DNA of 64,000 nucleotides from NCBI GenBank assembly GCA_027257055.1, contig JAPVLO010000277.1:3720001-3784000 (forward strand). The letters run 5' to 3'. The translations under genes were made by a program, and so were the position numbers. Below are positions 12,405 through 22,085 of this stretch, one piece after another (the first letter of the stretch is position 1; every line of letters begins with the position of its first letter). This DNA is from Cephalopachus bancanus. Its lineage: Eukaryota > Chordata > Mammalia > Primates > Tarsiidae. Below the pieces are notes generated by a model that saw only the letters and a program-made list of their open reading frames with translations, was not told the origin of the DNA and ran no database searches.

Positions 12405-12625
12405 GTATGTATATATTTTAATATACAAGTATGCATACACGTATATATATGTATGCACATTTATATTTATACTAGGGCTTTGTATCATATAAGTAATACA
12501 CATATTACATATATATATAAAATAAAGTTAATATATATGTACAAAACAAAGCTTCAATATGAGTATACTTTTATTGTGGTGAGATTATACAATTGTATAC
12601 AATTACCAAAATTCATCACACTATG
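12405..12625. repeat. AT-rich TATATA/TATG low-complexity tract
   Basis: Repeated TATA, ATGTATA and ACATAT words, strongly AT-rich; probably a decayed microsatellite. Confidence 0.7.
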
Positions 12626-12712
12626 TTCTTGAAATTGGTCACTTTATTGTTTGTAAACAATACAAACAAAAAGAAAAAGAGAAAACTCTCCCCATTAAAA
12701 TATAAATAGAAA

Positions 12713-13020
12713 GCCAGGCTCAGTGGCTCAGCCTGTAATCCTGCGCCTTTTAGAGGCTGAGGTGAGTGGATTGCCTGAGCCCGCGGGTTCGAGACCTGCC
12801 TGGGCAACTTGGCGAGACCTCATCTCTACAATAAATCAAAAAATTAGCCAGGCATGGTGGTGCATGCCTGTAATTCCAGCTACTCAGAAGTCTGAGGCGG
12901 AAGGATCGCCGGAGCCCAGCAGGTCGAGGCTGAGGTGGCTGGGAGCAGCCACTGCACTCCAGTCTGGGTGACAGAGTATGACTCCAACTCCCCCCCCAAA
13001 AAAAAAATATATATTTATAT
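12713..13020 (+). mobile_element. Alu, lemur-type, with C8 in the tail
   Basis: Complete dimer beginning GCCAGGCTCAGTGGCTCAGC. The usual tail after ACTCCAACTC is a run of C followed by A, then TA repeats. Confidence 0.93.
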
Positions 13021-13059
13021 ATATATAAAACAGGAGTAGAGGGATATTTCCTTAGTATG

Positions 13060-13325
13060 ATAAATGTATAATATTATGTGCACTTATATGAGGTATGTAG
13101 AGTAGCTGAAATCAGAAAGTAGAACAGGGTTGCCAGGGGCTGGAGGGAGGGGGGAATAGAGGGTCAGTATTGAACTGGTACAGAGTTTCAGTTTTCCAAG
13201 ATGAAAAGAACTATGGAGATAGATGTTGGTGATGGTTGTACAACATTAATACTGCTGATCTGTGCACTTAAAGATGGTTAATGCAGTAAATTTTATGATG
13301 TCTTTTTAGCACAATCAAAAATTGG
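13060..13325 (+). mobile_element. L1M-type 3' UTR fragment
   Basis: Collinear with old L1M 3' ends: CAGAAAGTAGAACAGGGTTG, CCAGGGGCTGGAGGGAGGGG, GAGTTTCAGTTTTCCAAGAT, GGTGATGGTTGTACAACATT, GTGCACTTAAAGATGGTTAA. Confidence 0.8.
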
Positions 13326-13372
13326 AAGAATATATATAGTGTGTGTATGTTTGTATAAGGGTTTAACATATA

Positions 13373-13948
13373 GACGAGGGGGGGGACCCAAAAAAATCCA
13401 GAATTTATTTATAAAAAATTGTGTATTTATCCTTACATATTTAAATTTCAGTCACCTTCAAAGCACTCTCTGTTTGATACAATACACCTAACAAGATGCT
13501 TTTTCCACTACTCAAAACAGTTTTTGAACTTGTCAATTTTGATGCGTTTTAGTGCTTCTGCTGTTTTTCATTTCACTTCTTCCATATCAGCAAAATGTTT
13601 CCTTTTGAGGACTTTTTTCATCCAGGAAAATAAAACAGAAAAAAGTCGATCAGGGCAAGATAGGAAGGGTGGGGCAAAGGGGTCACGCCATTTTTGGTCA
13701 AAAACTGTTGAGCTCTCAGCTGGGTGTGGGCAGGTTGTTTGTGTAAATCACCCATCATGAAATGGGCAAATACGTTGAAAGGCTCTCCAAAAAAAATTCA
13801 CTGAAGCCGCACAAAGCCTCTCACAACAACGCTAGCTGGTGCACTGATGCTGATGGGTTCCTAGAACACTGCACACTTACCTAGTGGGGGAACCTGTAAG
13901 GGGCCTACCCTCCCAAAGATAATTCCAGGGGTTTTGGGGTCCCCTTCA
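13373..13948 (-). mobile_element. Internally deleted mariner (Tc1/mariner) element
   Basis: Both ends carry related inverted termini (GGGGGGGACCCAAAAAAAT at left; reverse complement of right end GGGGACCCCAAAACCCC). TA dinucleotides sit just outside (13371-13372 and 13949-13950), the mariner target duplication. On the minus strand the 3' half of a transposase is visible: a QQFLTKNGVTPLPHPSY-like segment that is the degraded form of the catalytic C-terminal block, then a tail ending in FEGD. The N-terminal half is gone; about 576 bp remain of a normal 1.3 kb. Multiple stops show it is inactive. Family (irritans-like) is my inference from that block. Confidence 0.85.
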
Positions 13949-13950
13949 TA

Positions 13951-14880
13951 CGTGTGCATGTATATTCAACAACTTTATTTTTTTAGGGTCAATACTGACA
14001 ATATTCTGTAAAATAAATCCTTTATAATTATTTAAACTTATACTAAAATTTTGGACATAGATTGTTGACGTGTGAGGGGGCGGGTGGTTTTACACAATTC
14101 TTCCAGGGGATGTGCTGATACAAGCCAGAGTGTTTGAAGACCCTGGACCCCCATACAGAATTAGACATATGGGGGAATCCAACACAGTAGAAACTGGGCT
14201 GACAAATACACAATGAGTACATTTTTGCTACCTGGATCTAAGCAAAGTCACCTGCAGTGATGTCATGTTTGCATTAAAAGCAGCTCTTTGTTCTCCTGCT
14301 GAGTTTGGAGCAGCCACTCGCCCAAGTGGAGACTCCTGCCGAAGCAGCACCAGACGGAATCTGGGAATCCCACACTCGGATCCAGGACGGAAGCTGACAT
14401 GTGAGTGGGCGAAGCTGTGTGGGCCCGGGTCAAAACCCCCGTCTCAGGACTCCCTAACTGCTTGAAACAAGGACTCGAAATAACTTGACTCTGGGGGAGA
14501 AATCAGTTCAGCTGGACTCTAAGTGTAAGAATCCTCTTAGCCTCTAGGTTTAATTGGCTTAATCTTCCACATTACACTGAAAACTAAAGTGGGTATTGTG
14601 CTCCGAGGGTGCCGTATTATATTATTCATAAATGCAGCCAATTCAGCAGCAGCAGAATGCTTGCCCCTTGCTCTCATAAACTTGCCCTCTAATTGGGAGG
14701 ACAGCATCCAACGGAAAACGAAAAACCAAAGAACAATTTGAGGCGACACAGAAGAAGGATGTAGTAATCCCCCCGAGAAACAAGCACTGTGCCCTCTTGC
14801 TTTCCCCATGGACGTGCAAATCCGCCCAGCCCCCTGGGGAGGGAATTGGGCCGGAGATCAAAATGACAAATGACTATCTC
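13951..14880. other. Unassigned sequence after the mariner
   Basis: About 930 bases with no recognised repeat. Short frames (14265-14465 plus; 14537-14809 and 14643-14861 minus) have no recognisable domain. Confidence 0.4.
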
Positions 14881-14932
14881 CTTTAACCCAATAATTTAAC
14901 TTCTGGGAATTTATTCTTCAGTCACACTTAAA

Positions 14933-14965
<33 letters not shown>

Positions 14966-15145
14966 ACACACACACACTCAACGTTACTCACTGCAGCATT
15001 ACTCAAAATAACAAAAGATTGGAAAGAATTCAAACACCCTTGAACAGGGGACTGGTTAAATATATTATGCCACGTATATACAATGAAGGTATAAAAATGC
15101 AGAGGAAGCTCAAAATATAGATATCTTTTAAATCTACAAGACACA
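14881..15145 (+). mobile_element. L1M-type 3' region, first part
   Basis: TTAACTTCTGGGAATTTATT, CACTGCAGCATTACTCAAAA, GGGGACTGGTTAAATATATT and CACGTATATACAATGAAGG follow the order of old L1M 3' ends. A CA microsatellite interrupts it, and an Alu splits it at 15146. Confidence 0.75.
14934..14978 (+). repeat. CA microsatellite
   Basis: About 20 CA units with one ACCACA interruption, inside the L1M remnant. Confidence 0.9.
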
Positions 15146-15146
15146 T

Positions 15147-15442
15147 TTTTTTTCAGTTGAGGTCTCACTCTGCTGCCCAGGCTGGAGTACAGTGGTGTGA
15201 TCAGAGCTCACTGCAGCCCTGGACTCCTGAACTCAGCCGACCCTCCCTCCTCAGCCTTCTGAGTAGCTGGGGCTACAGGCACGTGTCGCCATGCCCACTT
15301 AACTTTCTGATTCTTTTTTTTTTGTAGAGGTGGGGTCTCACTATGTTGCCTAGGCTGGTTTCAAACTCCTGGGCTCAAGCGATCCTTCTGCCTCAGCCTC
15401 CCAAAGTGCCAGGATTATAGGAGTGAGCCACTGTGCCTGGCC
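15147..15442 (-). mobile_element. Alu, old type, with clear TSD
   Basis: Full antisense Alu. A 19-bp target-site duplication TTAAATCTACAAGACACAT / TTAAATCTCTAAGATACAT (15128-15146 and 15443-15461, two mismatches) brackets it, giving firm limits inside the L1M. Confidence 0.93.
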
Positions 15443-15601
15443 TTAAATCTCTAAGATACATTAAATGAAAAAAAAAAAAAAAGCCAGGAACAAAAAATGT
15501 ATATAAGATGCTTCCTTTTGTTTACATGGAGGGAAAAACAAGAATAGAAAATACATTTGTATGTACTTTAATATTCACAAATAAGGTCTAGATGAACAGA
15601 A
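15443..15601 (+). mobile_element. L1M-type 3' region, second part
   Basis: Continues the interrupted L1M (TTAAATGAAAAA, AAGCCAGGAACAAAAAATGT). It is itself cut by the L1 that begins at 15602. Confidence 0.65.
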
Positions 15602-16680
15602 AAAGAAATCTTCAAGAGAGTAAAGAGATAACCCACAGAATGGGAAAAAAGTATTTGCAAATTATGTATCTGACAAAGGCCTGACATCCAGGATTTACAA
15701 GGAACTCAAACAGAGTGAAAGGAAACAAACAAACAACTCCATTAAACAGTGGGCAAAGGACATGAATAGATGCTTCTCAAAAGAAGACATGTAAGCAACC
15801 AACAGACACGTGAAAAAATGCTCAGCCTCACTAATCATCAGGAAAATGCAAATCAAAACTATGAGATACCACCTAATTCCAGCAAGGATTGCTATCATTA
15901 ACAAGTCAAAAAACAACAGATGTTGGCATGAATGTGGAGAAAAGGGAACACTTTTACACTGTTGGTGGGGGTGCAAACTAGTTCAACCTCTAAGGAAAGC
16001 GGTGCAGTGATTTCTAAAAGAACTCAAAACTGATCTTCCAAACGATCCAGTAATCCCTTTCCTGGGAATATACCCAGAGGAACATAAATCATTCTACAAA
16101 AAAGACACCTGCACAGGCATGTTCAGTGCCACATTATTCACAATAGCAAAAACATGGAACTCACTGTCCCTTGAAAGTGAATTGCAGACAACCCCCTGCT
16201 TTGGGAGCTTTTCTGTCCTCTTAATAAATCTTGCTAAAAAAAAGAAAAGAAAAGAAAAGAAAGTGGACAGCATAAAGAAAATGTGGTACATACACACGAT
16301 GGAGTATTATACAACCATAAAGAAAATCACAGACTTCACAGCAAACTGGATGGAGTCGGAGACCATCAAGTTAGTCAACTATCACACAAACCAAGAAGTG
16401 AATACTGCACGTTCTCACTCATAATTGGGCCCTGAACATTAGTCACATTAGCTCAAGGGAGGGATCGGCAGTCACTTGGCACTGCTAAGAGAGGGAAGGA
16501 CAGAAGGGGGTGGAGAACACACAACAACACAATTCCAGGGAGGTCCTATACCAGGGACAGTGAGGGCCAGACAGAAACCCAAGCTCTACCTCGATGCAGC
16601 CTACTTATGTAGGTGAGTCTCACTCATACCCCACATTTCTATAATAAAATAAAAATTTAAAAATAATGTAAAAAAATAAA
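15602..16680 (+). mobile_element. 5'-truncated L1 (ORF2 C-terminus plus 3' UTR)
   Basis: Contains the ORF2 tail (region of HFSKED-, [24 protein letters not shown] residues, broken) and a 3' UTR ending in an A-rich tail. The word CTAGATGAACA occurs at both ends (about 15589-15599 and 16683-16693), a target-site duplication. The 3' UTR differs from that of L1-B and L1-C, so it is another, older subfamily. A 79-bp foreign insert lies at 16180-16258. Confidence 0.88.
16180..16258 (+). mobile_element. Short retroposed unit, copy A (LTR 3'-end-like, poly(A))
   Basis: This piece does not belong to the surrounding L1. It reads GCAGACAACCCCCTG, GGGAGCTTTTCTGTCCTC, TTAATAAATCTTGCT, then an A/AAAAG tail. 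GAAAGTG is duplicated at its edges (16173-16179 and 16259-16265). The AATAAA signal just before the A tail shows it came from a polyadenylated RNA. It resembles the R-region end of a retroviral LTR, but that origin is inference. A second copy is at 35413-35487. Confidence 0.75.
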
Positions 16681-16689
16681 GCCTAGATG

Positions 16690-16707
16690 AACACACACAC
16701 ACACACG

Positions 16708-16757
<50 letters not shown>
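16690..16757 (+). repeat. CA/CG microsatellite
   Basis: CA repeats with an internal CGCGCGCGCG block. Alternating purine-pyrimidine sequence of this kind can adopt Z-DNA in vitro. Confidence 0.93.
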
Positions 16758-16770
16758 TGAAAAGCTGATT

Positions 16771-17066
16771 GCCAGGCTCAGTGGCTCAGCCTGTAATCCC
16801 ACACTTTGGGAGGCCGAGGTGAGTGAATTGCCTGAGCCCGCGGGTTCGAGACCCACCCGGGCAACTTGGCGAGACCTCATCTCTACAATAAATCAAAAAA
16901 TCAGCCGGGCGTGGCAGCGCACGTCTGTAGTTCCAGCTACTCGGAAGGCTAAGGCGGAAGGATCGCCGGAGCCCAGCAGGTCGAGGCTGCGGTGGCCGGG
17001 AGCAGCCACTGCACTCCAGTCTGGGCGACAGAGTGAGATCCGACTCAAAAAAAAAAAAAAAAAAAA
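16771..17066 (+). mobile_element. Alu, lemur-type, young-looking
   Basis: Near-consensus lemur-type dimer (GCCGGGCGTGGCAGCGCACG, GGTGGCCGGGAGCAGCCACT) with an uninterrupted A tail. Confidence 0.95.
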
Positions 17067-17247
17067 GAAAAAACCGGTTGAAGGTGGGTGAAAACAGGGT
17101 GGTGGGGCAAGGAGATTTCTGCTCTGTGAAGCATGGAGATAGATTTATTGGAAACCATGTGACAGTCTTCCTATTTCAAGACAATTAAATTAGGAAGAAA
17201 ATAATTAAAAACACCCCCTGCTGAGGCCATTAATAAGCAGGAAGCTA

Positions 17248-17540
17248 GCCAGGCGTGGTGGATCACACCTGTAATCCCAGCACTTTGGAAGGCGGAGGCG
17301 AGAGGATTGCCTGAGTCCAGGGGTTCAAGACCAGCCCAGGCAACTTGGTGAGACCTCGACTCTATAATAAATCAAAACATCAGCTGGGTGTGACATGCGC
17401 CTGTGGTTCCAGCTACTTGGAAGGCTGAAGCGGAAGGATCGCCTGAGCCAAGTAGGTCGAGGCTGCAGTGGCCGTCAGCGTGACACTGCACTCCAGCCTG
17501 GGCAACAGAGTGAGATTCTGACTAAAAAAAAAAAAAAAAA
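17248..17540 (+). mobile_element. Alu, strepsirrhine type
   Basis: Complete dimer with linker ATAATAAATCAAAACATCAG. TSD GCAGGAAGCT (17237-17246) / GCAAGAAGCT (17541-17550). Confidence 0.93.
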
Positions 17541-17550
17541 GCAAGAAGCT

Positions 17551-18174
17551 GGTTTCTGTGTGACCCCTCCTCATCTGGTGTCAGGCATAGGCTTCCAGAT
17601 TTGGCCTGCTCCAAACAGTAGGAAAACAGAGAGGGAGCGCATGGCTCCTCTGTGGGCAGCCTGGAACCCGGCAAGTCCAAGGCCTCCTACGTCCAGGCAC
17701 TTCCCAGCTGCTACACTTCCTGCTGGTGCCTCTGCTTCAGCCAGAGTCCCCAGCCTGTCCTCCCAGTCTGCCCTCTTGCCAGAAGGCTCATGATCAGCGA
17801 TCCCCACCAGTTACCAGAATCCTCCAGCAGCTGGCTTTCATTCTGACTCTTGGAGGCTAGAGAGGGGAAGGGAGGGTCGATTAAGTAAACCTCTATTAAG
17901 GGAGGAGCTAAGCACAGGAGGTCAAAGAGCCTGGGACACAAGCAAGGCTGGATGCCAAGCCAAGCTTGGAACGCTCCCCAAAGATACCACAGAGAAATAT
18001 GCCCAAATGCGAATGCTACAGGCTTCAGGTTGTTATTAATGGGTGGGGTTGTCCCCCTGGCCTTTACATTTTAATGTGCTTTCCACTTTTCACACAAAAT
18101 GAATATAGATTACTCTTACAAACCAGAAAATATAGCACACAATGCCAAGAACATATGCATTAAAAATAAAACCA
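17551..18174. other. Unassigned, partly repeat-free sequence
   Basis: About 620 bases. The first 400 look single-copy and GC-balanced. Overlapping frames (17571-17807 minus, 17395-17793 plus partly in Alu) show no domain. TTTACATTTTAATGTGC to AGATTACTCTTACAAACCAG (18062-18124) may be an L1M 3'-end scrap. Confidence 0.4.
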
Positions 18175-18476
18175 GTTCGGGTATGGTGGCTCATGCCTAT
18201 AATGCCAGCACTTTGGGGGCCAAGGTAGGAGGATTGCTTGAGTCCTGGAGTTCAAGATCAGCCTAGGCAACATAGGGAGACCCCATCTCTACAAAAAATT
18301 TTTAAAAAATTAACTGGGTATGGTGGCGTCTAGTCCCAGCTACTCAGGGGCTAAGGTAGAAGGATCACCTGAGCCCAGGAGTTCGAGGTTGCAGTGAGCC
18401 ATGATCATGTCACTGCACTCTAGTCTGGGTAACAGAATGAGACCCAACTCAAAAAACAAACAAACAAACAAAAAAT
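18175..18476 (+). mobile_element. Alu, old J-like
   Basis: Diverged dimer with GAGTTCGAGGTTGCAGTGAG in the right arm and an AAAC-repeat tail. Confidence 0.9.
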
Positions 18477-18548
18477 CCTGCTATTTTTACACAGTCCAAA
18501 AATCTTTAAGGATAAAGAAAGGAAGCTCAGATGGGAGGTATAAGAGTG

Positions 18549-19052
18549 TTACAGGGACTTCTGGGCAAGATGGTGACGGAACAGGTCAGACTGTGAGAGT
18601 CTCCACAAAAGCAAGTGTCCACAGAGACTCTTGGTGTGAGTGGGCATGTGCTGGTGGGTGAGTGAAAGTCTGTCTGAGAGGAAACTCAGGTTAATGCACC
18701 CAGGGCTCTTCTCCAGTGGTGACTGCAACCCACCACTGCTCTGAGATTGGAGTCCCCAGCCCACAGGATCATCTGCTGTTCTCGGGACTCCCTTGAGAGG
18801 AGGCAACAGAGAGCAGCCGCCCCTTACCAACTGGCACCCAGCCCATGCCATCACCTGCAGCAGCAGACCCAGGCATGAATAGGAGGAACCATAGAGAAAT
18901 CTGGAGTAAAGGTCATGGAAATCTGGAATAAAGCTCCAGTGCTGGTGGCAAGACACCAATGGGGGCCATCTTCTCAGTTCCAGAATGGCAGAGACCTGCA
19001 TTGCCCCACCCAGCTCCACCCAGCCTCCATATGGGACCCAGAGGCTATCCAC
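18549..19052 (-). other. Antisense ORF in the L1-A 5' leader (ORF0-like)
   Basis: A 167-codon open frame runs antisense through the L1 leader and out at the L1 5' end. Its middle part (MAWAGCQLVRGGCSLLPPL) recurs in the same antisense frame in L1-B and L1-C. Human L1 encodes an antisense ORF0 in its 5' UTR; whether this is an equivalent or an accident of shared ancestry cannot be told from three copies. Confidence 0.4.
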
Positions 19053-19227
19053 TCATCAGGCTCAGGGAGATAAATACCCCTCCTCCATGCTGGAACAGGC
19101 ACAGACACAGCAGATCTCCCCTATCACTGAACAACAGAATTAAAGAAGAGGTTAAAACAAAAACAAAAAACGGGGTGGGGGAAGGGAAAACCTACACAAA
19201 TTAATTAAAAACCAAAAGAAAAAAAAA

Positions 19228-20167
19228 ATGAGTCTCACATCGACCCCTGGGAGGTCAGCCACTGAGAATACAGACTTCAGAATGCAAACAGTAAAGAGCC
19301 CCCAGAATGACTGTTTTAAACCACAAACCCAGATCTAAAGATATTAATAAAGAGAATAAATAGAAATGAGGAGTGATAAGAGGAAAGAATGAAGGAGTTG
19401 ATAACTGAGATAACAGCAATAAAGAAAACAGTGAGTGAAATAAACAACAAACTGATAAGCATGGAAAGCAGAATCAACCAAGCAGAAGAAAGAATCTCAG
19501 AGCTTGAGGACCAAAATGTGGAACTATCCCTAACTGTTAAAAACATAGAAAAGAAGTTGAAAAAGACAAGACAAAACCTCCAAGAGATAAGCGATTATTT
19601 CAAGAGGCCAAATCTAAGATTAATTGGAATCCCTGAGGCAGAGAAAGAGACAGAGACCAATCTGGAGCAAACATTCCATGAAAGTTTCCAAGAAAGCTTC
19701 CCTCATCTCATCAGTGACACGACCATTCAAACACGAGAGATTCAGAGAACCCCTGCAAGACAACAAATGAGAAGACCAACTCCTAGACACATAGTAGTTC
19801 ACCTACACAAAGTAGGTATAAAAGAAAAAGTCCTAAAGGCAGAAAAAGAGAAAGGTCAGACTACCTACTGGGGAAGACCAAGTAGAATAGCAGCAAACTT
19901 ATCTACAGAAACACTTCAGGCTAGGAGAGCTTGGAGCCCAATATTCAAAGTTCTCAAAGATAAATAACTTCAACCAAGAATTACCTAGCCAGCTATGCTA
20001 AGCTTCATCAGTGATGGAGAATTAAAATCCTTCCCCAACATTCAATCCCTAAGAGTTTATGATGCCTCCAGACCAGCTCTACAAGAAACACTTAAGAAAG
20101 TATTAAACACACCAGAAAGGAAAAAAAGAATGACAACACCCTTCCCAAGAATGCAGGAAAAAGATTG
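19228..20167 (+). pseudogene. L1-A ORF1 (RNA-binding chaperone), broken
   Basis: ORF1p coats L1 RNA and acts as a nucleic-acid chaperone. The inferred start is the ATG at 19228 (MSLTSTPGRSA), matched by the same start in L1-B and L1-C. The N-terminal part soon hits stops. A continuous 192-codon frame follows at 19389-19967: coiled coil about residues 1-62, then the RRM core beginning at PNLRLIG (about 74-80), the REIQRTP region (117-122) and the C-terminal domain entered at PRHIVVHLHKV (about 132-142). A TAA after KVLKDK removes the end of the C-terminal domain, which continues in frame (ISDGELKSFPN) to the old stop at 20165-20167. Confidence 0.85.
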
Positions 20168-20239
20168 AAAACACACACAAATCAACCCCCAAATCAAAAG
20201 AAAGACAACAAACAAATATACAGACTCAACAACAACCTC

Positions 20240-21356
20240 ATGACAGGAATAAACTCTCATATCTCAGTAATTAGCCTGAATGTGAATGAACTAAATGCAC
20301 CACTGAAAAGACACAGAATGGCAAATTGGATAAAGTATCATGAGGCAACAATATATTGTCTCCAAGAGACTCATCTCACCAGAAAGGATACTCACAGACT
20401 CAAAGTAAGAGAATGGAGAAAAAAATTTCAGTCAATGGAGCACAAAAGAAAGCAGGAGTCACTATATTAAGATCAGACAAAATACCCTTTCAGCTATCAA
20501 AAATTTAAAAAGACACAGAAGGTCACTATATAATGATAAAAGATTCAATCCATCAAGAAATATCCATCCAGCTGGGCTCGGTGGCTCAGCCTGCAATCCC
20601 GTGCCTCTGGGAGGCTGAGGTGAGTGGATTGCCTGAGCCCGTGGGTTCGAGACCTACCTAGGCAACTTGGCAAGACCTTATCTCTACAATAAATCAAAAA
20701 TTAGCCAGGCATGGTAGTGCGCACCTGTAGTTCCAGCTACTTGGAGGGCTGAGGCAGAAGGATCACCGGAGCCCAGCAGGTCAAGGCTGAGGTGGCCGGG
20801 AACGGCCACTGGACTACAGTCTGGGCGACAGAGTGAGATTCTAACTCAAAAAAAAAAGAACTATCCATCCTAAACATACATGCACCCAACATAGGAGCAC
20901 CAACTTTCATAAAGCAGCTTCCAGGTAGACTAAAAAAAGATATGGACTCTAACACTATCATACCTGGAGACTTAAACACCCCACTAACAACCCTCAACAG
21001 ATCATCAAGACAAAAAGTCAACAAAGAGATCTGGAAGCTCAACGAGAAGCTTGACCGCATGGACTTAATTGATACCTACAGAACACTCCACCCAACAACC
21101 ACAAAATATACATTATACCATTACCACATGGAACTGACTCTAAGATCAACCACATCCTCAGTCATAAATCAAGCATAAACAAATTCCATAAGACTGAAAT
21201 ACTGCCATGTACCTTCTCAGACCACAGTGGAATAAAAATATCAACACCAACAAAGTTCCCCCAAAGTCCACAAAGACATGGACACTAAACAGCATGATGC
21301 TAAACAATTCCTTGGCCAACATAGAAATAAAAACAGAGATTAAAAGATACCTGGAG
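20240..21356 (+). pseudogene. L1-A ORF2 fragment, endonuclease domain
   Basis: Starts at ATG 20240. The APE-type endonuclease is recognisable, with the conserved Asn14 (SLNVNELN) and Glu43 (CLQETHL) at the same positions as in human ORF2p. It then frameshifts, is interrupted by an Alu, resumes with LDRMDLIDTYR and ends after about 240 codons. No reverse transcriptase remains. Confidence 0.85.
20571..20855 (+). mobile_element. Alu inside L1-A ORF2
   Basis: Lemur-type Alu. TSD AAGAAATATCCATCC (20555-20569) / AAGAACTATCCATCC (20856-20870). The target is the same L1 position as that of the Alu at 51939 in L1-C. Confidence 0.95.
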
Positions 21357-21641
21357 AGGATTTCCTGCAAGATGGTGATGGAAAAGGTTGGACTGTGAGA
21401 GTCTCTGCAAAAGCGAGTGTCCATAAAGATTCTCTGTGTGCTGGTGGATGAACGAAAGTCTGTCTGAGAGATTCAGGTTCATGCACCCAGGACTTTCCTC
21501 TGGAGGTGACTGCAATACCCCACCACCCTGAGATTGGCACCCCCAGCGCACAGGATCATCTGCTGTTCTCAGGGCTCTCCTGAGAAAAGGCAGCAGACAG
21601 CAGCTGTTCCTCACCACCTGGTGCCCGGCCCACACCATCAC
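21300..21641 (-). other. Antisense ORF across the L1-B 5' end (ORF0-like)
   Basis: A 113-codon antisense frame: RTADDPV and a GGVLQSPPEESPGCMN segment match the antisense frame of L1-A. It crosses the L1-B 5' boundary into L1-A sequence, as human ORF0 can read into flanking DNA. Confidence 0.38.
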
Positions 21642-21818
21642 CTATGACAGCATATGCAAGAACCTCAGGATCCATGGAGAGGGCAGGGGAAAGCTATAAA
21701 GGAGCCCCACCACTGGTGAGAAAATGCTGACCAGCGCCATTTTCTCTGTTCCAAGACCAGGCAGAGACCTGCATTGCCCTGCCCAGCTCTACCCAGCCTC
21801 CAACCTGGGACCTAGAGA

Positions 21819-22085
21819 TTATCCCCTCATCAAACCCAGAGAGACAGACGCCCTTGCCCTATGCTGAAACAGGCACAGACATGTCAGATCTGAGTGGGAG
21901 ACTTGACAGCAGTGGCAGCAGATCTGAGTGAGTCCAGATCTGATCCTTCCTCCTTCCACAATAGTCCATGGGCACCTGACCCATGCTGAAAGCAACCCTA
22001 TCAGCCTGCACTGAGAGCAGAGGGAGGGGCTGGAGACCAGAAAGAAAGCTGAAATTACAGGGACAACCTCAGAGCAAGTTTTCAT
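21819..22085 (-). other. Second antisense ORF in the L1-B leader
   Basis: An 88-codon antisense frame sharing GLLSAWVRCP and CCQVSHSDLT with an antisense frame at 49575-49856 in L1-C. Function is unknown. Confidence 0.35.

Larger units (their letters stand above)
18549..21356 (+). mobile_element. L1-A: lemur-type L1, 5' half only
   Basis: Contains the 5' leader (start about GGGACTTCTGGGCAAGATGG), ORF1 and the endonuclease part of ORF2, then stops abruptly at GATACCTGGA, where the 5' end of L1-B begins. Relative to L1-B about 800 bp of the leader are missing (junction near 19113, at a shared ATCT). An Alu interrupts ORF2 at 20571-20855. No 3' end, tail or TSD was found. Confidence 0.9.

Noticed and set aside
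16687..17091. 134-codon frame beginning with a TH repeat
   Set aside because: It is the CA microsatellite plus an Alu read through; no gene.
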